From assembly GCA_015178975.1 (NCBI GenBank), contig WHVD01000113.1, forward strand, positions 124,001 through 188,000: a stretch of 64,000 nucleotides of DNA. Reading direction: 5' to 3'. The notes under the pieces were generated by a model, which ran no database searches, was not told the DNA's origin, and saw only the letters and a list, made by a program, of their open reading frames with translations. Shown piece by piece: positions 34,205 through 44,915 of the stretch; positions within the stretch are counted from its first letter, which is position 1, and every line of letters begins with the position of its first letter. The stretch comes from Hysterangium stoloniferum. Taxonomy: Eukaryota > Basidiomycota > Agaricomycetes > Hysterangiales > Hysterangiaceae. Position numbers and translations under genes: made by a program.

Positions 34205-36466
34205 CTATCGACCAGATTGAGCTTGAGTAGGAGGTACATACGAATGGTAAACAGCGTATGGTTGCGGCACTGGCGATGACCTGCCAGGCGTAGACGGTCC
34301 TGCTCTCCTCAAATGAGCTGGCAGCGTTGCAACGGTCTGATTTTGCCCATATCCCTGTGCCCAGCCATTTTGTTGTGCTTGTTGAGGCTTCGCCGTATTA
34401 CCAACTGCACGGGACACACTTGTCTGAGCACTATAAGATCCATAGTACGATGATGTTGCGCCTGCTTTCTGACCGGTAGACGGCTGGTAATTGAACCACT
34501 GGCCATACGTTTGAGGATAGCTACATGGATACTGTGGAGTTCTACCTGCCGTCTGGCCGCTTTGTAGATAGGCGTTGGGATAATACGTGCTCTGAGAAGC
34601 TGTCGGTGTCTGCGTGCCCGGGCGTTTCCCTGTCTGCGAATTCTGGTAGGGATAAATGGGCGGGCGATATTGAGCACCGGAGGGATAGCCTGGAGTGGCA
34701 TAGGCTGGCGTCGTTGGGGTTGCAGTGATCGGCTGAGTGCTGACTTGGGAAGCACCCGCTTTGACATATACTGTGGCGTCATCGCGGAGAGCGGTTTTTC
34801 GAGTTTCATCCAGTGTGCCCTGCCATCCTGCCGCCGGCGCTGAAGGAAGAGTTGCATGCAATGCTCGCAATACTGATGCGGGTGGAATGAGTGGGGGTTG
34901 GTTTGACGCATCGGATTCAGATGGCGAGAATCGAGGTCGCAATGCAGTGAGCAGGGTGAGAGAATTCATGATCTCTTGTGCTACGGAAAGTTCTATCTAT
35001 AAGTTATTTCCACAAGGGTTCAAAATAGACATACCAAGTTTCCATTCTTCAGTATCCACCTTAAGTTCTTGGTCTTCACTTTGTAACCGGACCATTTGAA
35101 GACCGTTAAGATGATTCAATGTACTTGCATTCTTCTGCAATAGCTCAGCGACACCTTCCTCCACCTGCAACAGTTGCAACGCTTCCTTGAAGGCATCCAC
35201 ATCTTGGGCTGGAAATAGACTTGAGAAAATGTCGTCAAGGACTGGTCGATCATGTTCCCTTGACTTCTCTTTCACGGAAGTATCTGCCGTATCGATATCC
35301 ACAGACTGTTCGGCTTGTAACTGAGCCATTAACTTCCGTCTCCTTTCTTTAATCTTTCGTTTGTCTATGCGACCCATCAACACTTGACCAAGCCCCTCTC
35401 TACCTACTTCCGCCCCTTCTGAGTCGAAAGCTGGGGCAAACGATGTGTATGGACCATAGTCTAAAAAGGTGCCTGAGCTGAGCGACCGGTAATGCATTTG
35501 CAATGGCCTGAATTTAGATCGGACGCCTTTCCGGCCTTCCATGCGGAGGTCGCCTAACGTTGGCAAGCTAGAAGTTGGAATAGGTAATGAAGGAATTATG
35601 GATACAAGCTCGGCATGTCCTTTATGCAACTCTTTTGCTTCTGTAGCCGACAAGCCCTGCTCGCCTTCACGAATCGTGTTTGCAGAGCTCCACCACTCGC
35701 CACCAGGCAATTTCTGAGCCAAGGCATATCTCCGTCTCTTGTCGGATAAACCATAAGAGGACTCTGAATTTTCAGATTCGGGAAAAATTGTTGTCTGAGA
35801 TAGTGTGATAGGTGGGTGGTTTTGGGCGGATTGGTCGAGGAGGGAGAGGGCGATATTACAGAAATGCAGTTGCTGGGCTGCAGGGATCGAGGGACGCGAT
35901 CGCGGTTGCGAGGAAATTGGAAACAATGGCTTAATGGCGGACTGCACCTACGCATTGGTAAACTGTTAGAGAGACGAAAAGTAAAATGACGCACCCGTAA
36001 CACCTTAAGGGGGTGTGCTGTAGGGTGTTTCAGTAGGGTTCGGAGCGAGTACATTTTGGTAGCGTCTTTGGAAGTGCTGGCCCCGGACGATGAGGCTGAT
36101 TGTGATTCAGGCAGCGGGAACACCCGGTCTAATAGACCTTGAGTATCGATCCTAAGAGAGGGAAACACGATAAAAAATGATAATAAAACGAGGCGGTGCA
36201 TAGACTTACATTTCTAATACATCCAGTATCTTAGCTGCATCATCTGAATAGAGAGGCGTGTCTCCTATACTAGGGGGTTCGTCCTCCTGCTTGACCACCT
36301 CTGCTCCGCGTTGTTTAATAACCCGTTGCTCCTCTGTGTCGGGGGTGGCTGATAAACGGTTACGTTTTCTTCCTGGTTTTTTCGAGGGAGACGACGATAC
36401 TTGAGTTTGTTCGGGTACACCTTGCTGGTTCTGGAGAGCAGCAGCTTAACGAGTGGCCCTAACCAT
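34205..36466 (-). CDS. Conserved protein of unknown function with Gln/Tyr/Pro-rich tail (early stop)
   Basis: Four exons on the minus strand. The N-terminal exon is basic with SPSKKPGRKRNR; next come a Ser-rich exon, a large exon with WWSSANTIREGEQ, YGPYTSFAPAF and KIKERRRKLMAQLQ, and a last exon starting near 34969 that turns into a low-complexity Gly/Tyr/Gln/Pro region. Splice sites are canonical. The organisation recalls fungal chromatin-remodelling accessory subunits such as Rsc58-like proteins, but this is weak recollection and no function is claimed. Codon 7 is TAA (36446-36448) after ATG 36466 in a good context, and no later ATG lies in the first exon before its end, so the gene looks disabled unless the start differs. 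Confidence 0.6.
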
Positions 36467-36705
36467 TGTGAAAGAACAAGATTGAAGAAGAGATAACTGG
36501 GTGGCGAGTGTGGGGAAAGTTGAGATTAGTGACTTGGAAACGTGAGTTGTAGTGTAAAGTAATGCAGGTAGACTCTCGATCGCGTCGCGCACCGCGGAAA
36601 TTCAGAAGAATTCGTACTTTGAAAGACGCGCTACGCTTCACTCTAGAAAACCAACGTTACCAGAGTTCAAACTCCGACGCCCTCAATTGATGAGTCCAAT
36701 ATTTC
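36467..36705. promoter_or_regulatory. Divergent promoter between the minus-strand gene and mL43
   Basis: 239 bp between opposite start codons; it must hold both promoters and 5' leaders. No TATA box is obvious. Confidence 0.5.
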
Positions 36706-37200
36706 ATGTCCCGTCTGCCACCTTCAACTCTCCATATCCTTCGAGGGTCGCTAAAATCGCAGCGAGCTAATGGACATGCTTCCTTTATTCCTCAAATACA
36801 AAAATTGTGGTTGAATACTGCGACTATTGGCCCTCCTCTGCCAACACCCGCTCATTCCTCATGAAACGGATAGAGCAATTCGCCAAGGAGCATCCTCATG
36901 TTGAGTTTATCGTGAAGCAGCGCAACTACAAACAGCCCATTGTCAGGGGTTTCTATTGTGAGCTTGATTACTTCGCATTCACACGCACACTCTTTACACT
37001 TTTTCATAGTGAATGGCCGAGAAAAGGTCGTACCATTTAACGGATTTGAGACTACCATGATCCACCAAAAATTTCAATTACTGTTAGACTCCTCAGGGGC
37101 TACGATCAAACCACTCAAAAATCGAACCGTCGAGAGTAGCACAGAGTCGCCTAGAGGTATATGGAGTGGGCTCCATGTCGAAGAAACCTACAAGATCTAG
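36706..37200 (+). CDS. Mitochondrial large-ribosomal-subunit protein mL43 (apparent frameshift)
   Basis: Structural protein of the mitochondrial ribosome (family of yeast MRPL51). It begins MSRLPPSTLHILRGSL and continues with ANGHASFIPQIQK, then VVEYCDYWPSSANTRSF, FAKEHPHVEFIV, PIVRGFY, an intron (36958-37009, GTGAGC...CATAG), LNGREKVVPFNG, and ends SGLHVEETYKI at 37200. The halves before and after about 36800 are in different frames, and no intron fits between them. A run of five A at 36799-36803 is one short of a continuous frame; with one extra A the protein is 147 residues, normal for the family. Homopolymer error or a genuine frameshift. Confidence 0.88.
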
Positions 37201-37322
37201 AGCCGGCCGTTCTTCCCACTGTATCCTACGAGCTGCATTATTTAATCGGCCTGCATTACCAACCATACCATGATCGCGTACTAGCCTATCGTGGCAGAAA
37301 CAGCGCATCACACAAAAATATT

Positions 37323-38367
37323 TTAGCTGCATTTTGCAGCTTGCGAATTCAACAAAGCTGAGGCCATCACGTTGTGGATATCCCTGCAATAGGTCTGACA
37401 TACCTCCCAACACTAGAAACTGTGAGAAGTAGGCTTCATGAGGCAGCCGGAGACTTACACAGATAGCTTCCTGTGCAGTCAACTGTCCCGTTTGCAAGAT
37501 ATTTGTTACGGTACCTAGTGCTGGAATGCAAGCTATTGTAAATGATGCGCGAGCTCGGACAGTCTCTTCGGCGGTAGGGTCCAACCAAATCTCTTCTTCT
37601 ACCATAGCCTGGAGAACAGTGTCAGCATCTCTAGAAGACTGATTTGCTATATAACCATACACTTGCACATGACGTAACTAGATCAAACATTTCAATTCCG
37701 GCGTCTGCGAGTGCAGTACTAGCAGCCACAGCTCCGGAGGCAACACAGGCCTCAACTCCGTCATTTTCGATTATGGTAATGAATACGTCAATACCCGACT
37801 TTGGTAATAGTTCAAGTCTGAGTGATGGCAGGAGGGATTGTTGGATTAAGACACTGATAGAACGGTCCTCCGCATCCTGCAACATACCTGATACGGTTAG
37901 ATCGATGTCCAGGTGTATCCCAGACCACGTACCCTGAGAGGTGCCCGTCTTCGGGAGCAAGAAAAAGGTGAAAACTTGACCTCTACGTTCAGTTTACCTA
38001 TCTACGTTATAGGGTGCATTTTTTATTTGTCGCGGACCGTATCTTGAGTGGAAATCAGTCCCTGAACATGCTAGGACAAGAATTCGCATACACAGCACAC
38101 GCGATCTTTGTTTTTTCAGTCTCAATGTACGAGGAGCCATTCGCCTGACTGATTAAACCTGTTGTGAGAACTATACAAGCATTAGTGCACTGAAGACACC
38201 TATGATACCTATAAAACACGCGTACAAATAGGCCGAATATCTTTGTTAGCCCTTCCTTTACGCGTCTTTGGTGTAACAGATATCTGTTCTGCATCCTCGT
38301 CATCTTCAAATACTGGGGGTCTGCTCTCCTCTGGACCATTTATCCTTCTTCTGTCGAAACTCGCCAT
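37323..38367 (-). CDS. MTR3: Exosome core subunit MTR3, RNase PH-like (apparent frameshift)
   Basis: A non-catalytic ring subunit of the RNA exosome, which degrades and trims RNA in nucleus and cytoplasm. Start MASFDRRRINGPEE at 38367. Landmarks in order: FL-TTGLISQANGSSYIETEK, KIACAVYGPRQ, FSPFSCSRRRAP, DAEDRSISVLIQQSLLP, TIIENDGVEACVASGAVAAS, EEEIWLDPTAEE and a C-terminal VCQTYCRDIHNVMASALL, stopping at TAA 37323-37325. Five or more short introns are needed. At 37990-38002 the frame breaks between NVDR and KLNVEVKF (a GG where GGGG would keep frame, or one extra base), and no intron can explain it. It converges with mL43, with a 122-bp gap. Confidence 0.85.
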
Positions 38368-38502
38368 GTGAAATACGTAAATCGCATAGCAGATTGGCGC
38401 CCGTACGATCGCTGGCCTTCAAGGTCGTTTGCCTCCGCTCAGACCCGAACGCGTCCTGTGGCAGCTACAGCTCTCCACCAATTCTTTTGCAGTATTACCA
38501 CC
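38368..38502. promoter_or_regulatory. Divergent promoter MTR3/SGF11
   Basis: Only 135 bp separate the MTR3 and SGF11 start codons, so the pair probably shares a bidirectional promoter. The SGF11 start has the context ACCACCATGA. Confidence 0.6.
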
Positions 38503-39827
38503 ATGACTGAACCGACTAGATCCAAAGAAGAGCTCATTTCTTCCTTTGTATGCCTTCTTATAGCAGTTCAAGCTATCAGCTCACCCCACCTAGTCGAACC
38601 AGTTGTTCTCTGCCATGTTGCATGAGGTCATAATGGACGCGGTATTACAGTCTCATAAGGACGTGACACGCCCTACCCCTCTTTGCGCTGTGTGTGGGAC
38701 ACGGTGAGTGTTGATTTTACATATGTACCATTATTTACCAATGCCTTACGCAATAGCTGTGGGTCGAGTACGTTCACTTATGTTTGACCCACGAACGATT
38801 AATTAAGACGCCTATGATAGCTCACACGCAAGGCAAACACGCTAACGGTGCTGGGCCCTCAACCAGCCGAGGGTCTGTCACACTTGCACCAGGCTCGCCG
38901 GCTGGAAATACTGTCACCGCTATTTCTACCACACCAATCGCCAAGGACAAAACTGATGGAAATATTTATTTCGAATGTACAAATTGCCAGAAGAGGGTGT
39001 GACCAAGCCTTATCCGCTGTATATAAAGATTTAACTGTCCATTACAGATTGCATCGAATCGGTATGCCCCGCATCTGAGTGGCTGTTTAGGCATTGGCAC
39101 AGGCTTCCGACGGGGGGATGCGCGCAACGGATCTGCAAAGGGCGAGTGAGTGTCCCCACTATGCGTAATATCCTGTGATTTAACACTGATCTCGATTAGA
39201 CTGGGAGCCGAAGTCGACCGTGGCGGATCGCCCTTCCCTGGTTCTGATTACCGTTCACCTTCTCGAGAATCTATAAATGGGAAGACCAAGGTGAAGCCGA
39301 AGTCACACAAGAAGGCAACAGGTAAGTTCAACCCCCTTGTTTATCCCAATTGTTTTTCAAAACAGCCCTACTTCTGCCAGGTAAAATCAATGACCTTGAA
39401 ATAAATGGAAGTCAAAAGAGGGTAATGGCTGTATCATTAATGAAGAACAGATACTGAATAACAAACCTGGAAATAGGCAGGCAGTTCATTATCTGGTACA
39501 CCCACGAAAAAGACCAAGAAGAAGGAAATTGCAGGTAAATCAACGTTCCTCGTAGTTCATTGTTACTGTATTTCATTGCATGCGATTGGCACTCAATTTG
39601 ATACAGATGAGAAGGTAGCTAACATATTATCCTCACTGTGAGCGCCCCTCTAGTCCTACACGCCTCCAGGACCAAAAATACCCGCAAAATCAAGCGCAAT
39701 GTCGGCTTCCCCATATGCCCCAGCTTCTCCCTCAGTGTCTCAACACTCCGGCCGCGATTCCCCATCGGCTTCTGCCTCCCAGTCTGTGTCTTCATTTAAT
39801 GCACACATTGCGGTTTGTTTACAATAG
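38503..39827 (+). CDS. SGF11: SAGA deubiquitinase-module subunit SGF11
   Basis: SGF11 joins the SAGA deubiquitinase module that removes ubiquitin from histone H2B during transcription. Ten exons fit with all frames kept: 38503-38547, 38603-38703, 38757-38767, 38821-38996, 39048-39145, 39200-39321, 39381-39421, 39477-39534, 39607-39614, 39654-39827. Exons 3 (11 nt) and 9 (8 nt) are microexons. The family zinc finger is YFECTNCQKR|IASNRYAPHLSGCLGIG, split by an intron. An N-terminal helix (FSAMLHEVIMDAVLQSH) precedes CAVCGTRCG, and the tail is Ser/Pro/Lys-rich, as in other Agaricomycete SGF11 proteins. The last exon could be spliced on at GCG|GTTTGT, so the very end is less certain. Confidence 0.87.
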
Positions 39828-39932
39828 ATAATAACTGTCATTTGAAAGCAGTTACCTAACAAATGCTTCCGTAACTGTCTCGCTAACAACGGAACGACAA
39901 AGGTCAATATGTAAGGGTGTGAGCAGGAAAAC

Positions 39933-40262
39933 ATGATAATTGTCACCTCCCTGCATACAATCCTTGAAGAAATGAGAAAGCCCAAACCAATGGGTTGGAA
40001 AGAGCTTGTCGGAGAGCTGCGTGGGTACAATGTCAATAAGTACAGATACCCATCACTATTCCGTCTCACTCACTACTGGGTGCGTGCACCACCCGAAATT
40101 TTTCGGAAGAATCATGGTGATCGAGCCGAGACAGTAGTTTGCCTTCATGAGTTGTTGGCCTTAATGCTTAACGAGATGCATTTATGCGATCGTGGGATAA
40201 CTCAGCCATCGTTGGATGATAAGCGAAGACAAGAAATGAAGTATTCAACACTGCTAAAATGA
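39933..40262 (+). CDS. Hypothetical protein, possible 3' exon
   Basis: 109 codons, MIIVTSLHTILEEMRKPKP..., with a charged helical composition. No family is recognised. It starts 105 bp after SGF11 and no promoter is visible, so it may be the last exon of a broken gene. An overlapping minus-strand frame (39740-40069) makes it weaker. Confidence 0.3.
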   Translation: MIIVTSLHTILEEMRKPKPMGWKELVGELRGYNVNKYRYPSLFRLTHYWVRAPPEIFRKNHGDRAETVVCLHELLALMLNEMHLCDRGITQPSLDDKRRQEMKYSTLLK

Positions 40263-40374
40263 GCGACCCAAAATAAAATATCCGCCAGGAAATCCCATGT
40301 CCCCACCACATGTCAATAAGCCATCTTAAGATTCTGTGTATTAACTGATGGAATTGTCAGTATATAGGGAGCTC

Positions 40375-40750
40375 ACACAGATGTGATTCCTGAGATTCTT
40401 AGGGTAGATACATAGGATGTAATATGCAGATTATAGCAGTATTCACACAGAGGTGATTCTTAAGATTCTGGGTGTATATACACAAACCATGATATACAGA
40501 CTATATGGGTACCCACACTGAGATAATTCTTAAGATTCCTGGGGTAAATACGTCCTACATGCTATGCAGAAAATAGATGTACATACACAGAAGTGATTCT
40601 TGAGATTTTTAGGGTAGATATGTACATACACAGCAAGTGATATACAGATTATAAGATAATTCACACAAAGGTAATTCTTGAGATCCTTAATGTACATACA
40701 TAGAACATGATATACAGATTATATGGGTGTCTACACTGAGGTGATTCTAT
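40375..40750 (+). repeat. 70-bp tandem repeat, six diverged copies
   Basis: Unit start GTGATTCTTGAGATTCTTAG occurs near 40383, 40453, 40522, 40593, 40671 and 40741, spacing 69-78 bp, each with CAC-CAGAGG before and ATATGCAGATTATA inside. Confidence 0.85.
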
Positions 40751-40769
40751 TGGAGAGAGTTGAGGAATA

Positions 40770-41095
40770 ATTCAACTCAATCCTAAACCTAATTCCTTTG
40801 TCCAACTCCTTGATATATTTCCCTCCATCTCTCTCCCAATACTCCCATCCCAATGTCCTCAATCACTCTCCCAATACCTTCAATATCTCTTCTAATGCCT
40901 TCCAAACCATTCAATCAACTTCCAATACCTCAATACCTCTTCTAATGCCTTCTATCTCTCTCTGCCAGTACCTCCAACCTCCTTCCCAATGTCTAACCTC
41001 CCTCCTAATACTCCCAACCTCCCTCCCAACACCGTCAATCTCCTCCCAAAGACTTCTAATTTCCTCCCAATACTTCCATATCAATAACATTGTAA
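40770..41095 (+). repeat. Polypyrimidine low-complexity tract
   Basis: Runs of CCTCCCAATAC-like units give a strong C+T bias on the plus strand. The open frame it creates (40798-41160) is a composition effect. The following 41160-42239 is AT-rich with no recognised gene. Confidence 0.8.
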
Positions 41096-42239
41096 TGTGT
41101 AATCATGTCTATCCACATTTCACCAATTGCATAATTCTATCTGTTCCATTATGCTCATAGTATCCCACTGTGTACTCAACATCCTTAGTGACATCTGTTC
41201 TGTTCCTCTGTATTGTCCTCCTTAGTATCAAATGCATTCTACATCTAGAAGATTCACTAAACGCAGTCAATATTTGAATACCCAGAATGTGTAAGGTAGT
41301 GACACACCATACACTGTGAGGTGGTAATAGGCTCTCATCATTCTTCTCTTTCCATTATTCTCCAAATGCAGATGTACTTTACATGTGGTTTGCATAAAGT
41401 AGTGGTTTATTCCCCCTTATCACTCAATCTATTAGCTGTTTTTATTTGCAGCAGATATTAGTCCTACACTATTCAACTGTTGCACTGTTGAAACATGGCA
41501 AAGCACAGCCAAACTAAAAATTGCTACCAATGTGATTCAAATAACAACTGCATAACAGCTAGAATAATTGCTATCTGAGGTATGAATGTGCAGAAGGTTC
41601 TGTTATAAACAATATCATTTTTGTGATGATCTTATAATGGTTATCACCATTCTCTTTAGTTGTGTAGAATATATGTAAACTATTGTAGTAAGATAAATTC
41701 TTATTACTATTAGAATGATATTTCCTTCTCTTGATATATTTTCATTGGCTTATAGAGCACTTTCTGGTATACTCCATTACAATAATTCAGAATTCCAGTC
41801 ATGATCTTTATAGTCTTTGTGGCAGTAGGATAATATATAAAAAGTGTTAGTGCAAGGCAAACCTTGTTTCCAGTGGAATAACATTTCTTCCTTACTTGTA
41901 TGACATGTTCATTTATTTAGAACTGTTTCAATGGTGTAGTAGTTCTACAGCTAGACCAGTTGAACAGTGTAAAAATAATATCTGCAGGAGATGCAAATGG
42001 CTAATAGATTGAGTACTGAGAGAGAAAAAACCACAGCTTTTGTGCAGCCACATGTGAACTTGTTGTGAACTGAGATTTAAATGTACCTGAGAGAGTGGTA
42101 GAGTTGGAGTGTCCCTGAGAATAATAAGAAAACCCTTGATCATGTATCACATCATTTATCAACCTTCCTTTATTCCACATCTTACCACCACTTAATCTTT
42201 ACTTCAATTTTTTTTTTCCTATTGTTATCTATTTCTAAG

Positions 42240-42510
42240 CCTTTTTCATTTTTTAAAACAATTTCCCCTAACAAATTGCGAAAACAAATATTCAAATGTA
42301 ATTATATCGTGACGACAAAATTGTACAATATTCTCTTGATTTATCTTGGAATTATACAATTTATTTTGTATTTTTATCTAATAAATTGAGAGAGCTACAA
42401 AATTTCTACCTTTTTATTCTTTTTGATTAATATGTTGGTGACTCAGCGCTTATTCACAATGTGCAAAAAGATCACGTGATATTCACATGACATTTCAAAC
42501 TCCGACAACA
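42240..42510 (+). mobile_element. LTR family A fragment (5' part)
   Basis: Inverse match to 11540-11830 and direct match to 43265-43500, for example at GTACAATATTCTC and CTAATAAATTGAG. It ends near GACATTTCAAACTCCGAC. Confidence 0.75.
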
Positions 42511-42519
42511 TGTACTTAC

Positions 42520-42863
42520 TCTTTAGTTTTAATCTCGAATTAGTTTGTATCTCTTCTGTCTTTCTGTACACTCAATCTTTGGAACTCTCTGGACTTTGGA
42601 TATCCGGAACTCCTGGAACTTCCAAGTATCCGTAAACATTCTGACATATATTCATCCTCTGAAATATGGACACCCAAGTGAGTGCACAAGGGCACAGCAC
42701 ATAAGCTGAAGCCAAGTCCATCTGTACTCTGGTAATATTCTGATACTCCCATTACTAATCCTGGGAAACTCCCAGACTAATTCTCCAAAACTCTGAGGAC
42801 ATATTTCTGGGAAGTGTCTGGAATATCCATTGGAAATTCTGCCCCGAGATCCGGAACTTAACA
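42520..42863 (+). mobile_element. LTR family B fragment (3' part)
   Basis: Collinear with 10205-10617 of the solo LTR B, including GAAATATGGACACCC, the shared LTR motif at 42689-42719 and the end CCGGAACTTAACA. Confidence 0.75.
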
Positions 42864-42906
42864 TGACTCCATTTTCCAACCTGGAACCTTCTCCTCCTAG
42901 CTCTTC

Positions 42907-43137
42907 CTATGCATATTTTTCAGTCACTGCCATAACACCAATACTGACCATCACCTTTTCCAAGCTCTCATTCTGTCTCCAGAATTTTTGATCCATTGCC
43001 CTAAAACCCTGGATCTGGTTATTGACCATCACTTCCCATACTTTCAATAATTCTATGGCAATTTGAAGCATGACATTTACATTGTCCTGCAGAAGTGATA
43101 GGATACACACACAGGCTGGGTCTCCGGAGAAACCCAC
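42907..43137 (-). pseudogene. C-terminal fragment of the gypsy antisense accessory gene, copy III
   Basis: Minus-strand residues FWRQNESLEKVMVSIGVMAV match FWRQNEFLEKVMVSIGVIAV of the gene at 5941-6947. The Cys module and coiled coil are absent. The flanking LTR pieces do not form an ordered element, so this copy lies in a rearranged patch. Confidence 0.7.
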
Positions 43138-43246
43138 GGGATATCTGGTAGGACTTAGCTTCAGCTTATAGGCTGCGCCCTCGCTAGATCGTGTTGTCCA
43201 ATTTCAAACAGATGGATGGGAATCCTGGGGAGTCCGGGTGGGGTTC

Positions 43247-44915
43247 TGTCATGTATTTTTAAAGGTTTTTCCTATTTTTCGCAATTTCCCCAAAACAAAA
43301 TTCTAAACAAAGGCTTCTAAATGTACTTATATCACGATTATAAAATTGTACAATATTCTCTTAATTTATATTGAATTTATGCAATTTATTTTGCATTTTT
43401 ATCTTATAAATTGAGGGAGCTACGAAATTTCTACTTTTTATTCTTTTTTAACTATATATCTTCAAACCGGCCACCTGGCGCTTATTACATAATGCGCGGG
43501 AATATTCGTCACAACTCATGACTGGTTGTCACAACAAGTGACCGGTTGTCACAACAAGTGATCGGTTGTCACAACAAGTGACCGGTTGTCACAACAAGTG
43601 ATCAGTTGTCACAACAAGTGACCGGTTGTCACAACAAGTGACCGGCTATCACAACAAGTGACCATCATCACAACGAGCGACAGTCACAAGGGCGCGTGAC
43701 AGTCACAAAGGTGCACGACAGTCACAAGGCGCGACAGGTGTCACACGCGCACTAGCGCGGGAATATTATGTCATACATTATGTCATTTGGGAATATTAAG
43801 TCATATGGTATGTCATCTGGGAATATTATGTCATACATTATGTCATCATATATGCTACAGTAGAGAATGGCGGAAATGTCTAAAACATTCCAAGTAAAAT
43901 AGCTAAAATAGGATAGAAATAAAGTTCAATATGTCTCTAAATGTCTCACATCTCAGTGTATATAAGGAGCTCTGCTCCAGCCATGAAATATCAACCAATT
44001 TTAACCAATTTTATCAATCCATTTACACCACATCTGTGTGTCACTACAGCAAGCAGGCTAATCCACCCCAATCTGGGCAGTTGGACATCTAATTCCACCT
44101 CTATCAGAGCTGTTGGAAACCTTTGCCACCTCTATCAGAGTTGTTGGCCCAATAAGATCCCTTGTCACCTCAATCTGAGTTGTTCACTGATCTTTGTTCC
44201 CCCTGTCACCTCAATCTGAGTTGTTGACTTTTGTTCCCCCTTGCCACCTCTTAATTGAGTAGCTGGCTTTATTACTTTTTCTAACTTCTATTTAAGTTGT
44301 TGGAATCCATTGCCACCTCGGTTAGAGTTGTTGGCTATCAACCAAGTAATAAATGAATTGTTTTATTGTTTGAAATTAGAATATAATTCTAATTTCTCCC
44401 GGTTTGGCTTATAAATAAATACTGAGAATATTCTTGCAGAATCATTAAGACTACATTAAGATCCTGATAAGTTAGTATCACAGTAGACCTTGTAGGTTAG
44501 TGTAAATAAAGCATATATTAGCCAAATAGTGTTTTATTCTATATCTAATCTTTTGACCTGTTTATAAATATTTTTACTGTTTGATAAATAGTATAAAATA
44601 TATATAAACTAGCTAGCATTGAAGTTAAATCTAGCTTTGGAATCAGTAAATTGTTATTCTTATTTTAGTAGTTGTTATCACAGAAAAAGAACAAGCTTGC
44701 ACAAGCAGCTCTCAAAACCTTCTTTGTGAAGTAGGGTGCATATATTCAAGTAAACTCTTGACTTCAGGGATTCTAAGTCTATTTAGGCTGCCACTGATTA
44801 ATATCAAATATTTAAATTATTTTACCTTGTAGTGAATTGAGTATTTGCACACTTTGATAGAGCATTGGACTCCTTTTTCCAGAAAATAATATTATAATAA
44901 GGCTAATACATTACA
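43247..44915 (+). mobile_element. Solo LTR family A, complete (target GGTTC)
   Basis: 1,669 bp from TGTCATGTATTTTTAAAGG to AATACATTACA, flanked by GGTTC at 43242-43246 and 44916-44920. Features: 20-bp minisatellite, GTATATAAGGAGCTCTGCTCC, then a leader with about six CACCTC-N5-GAGTTGTTG repeats (44095-44335). It is the reference copy for this family in the window. Confidence 0.92.
43526..43690 (+). repeat. 20-bp minisatellite in LTR A
   Basis: Unit TTGTCACAACAAGTGACCGG, about seven to eight copies at 20-bp spacing from 43526, then a diverged part (GACAGTCACAAGGGCGCGT) resembling the 19-bp array at 6929. Confidence 0.9.

Noticed and set aside
36790-36810. Programmed frameshifting in mL43
   Set aside because: No slippery site plus structure is evident, and nuclear mL43 genes are not known to use it; a one-base lesion or error in the A run is simpler.
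37093-37668. Long minus-strand frame overlapping the 3' end of mL43 as the MTR3 C-terminus
   Set aside because: An intron with a GTAAGT donor and TTTCTAG acceptor gives the family-like ending VCQTYCRDIHNVMASALL and a stop at 37323, so the longer frame is accidental.
38704-38820. Apparent stop codons in SGF11 after CAVCGTRC
   Set aside because: Resolved by a second intron (38768-38820, GTACGT...GATAG) after an 11-nt exon; the frame is then continuous, so the gene is not called broken.
40798-41160. 120-codon Ser/Pro/Leu-rich ORF
   Set aside because: Falls wholly in a low-complexity polypyrimidine tract; composition explains the open frame.
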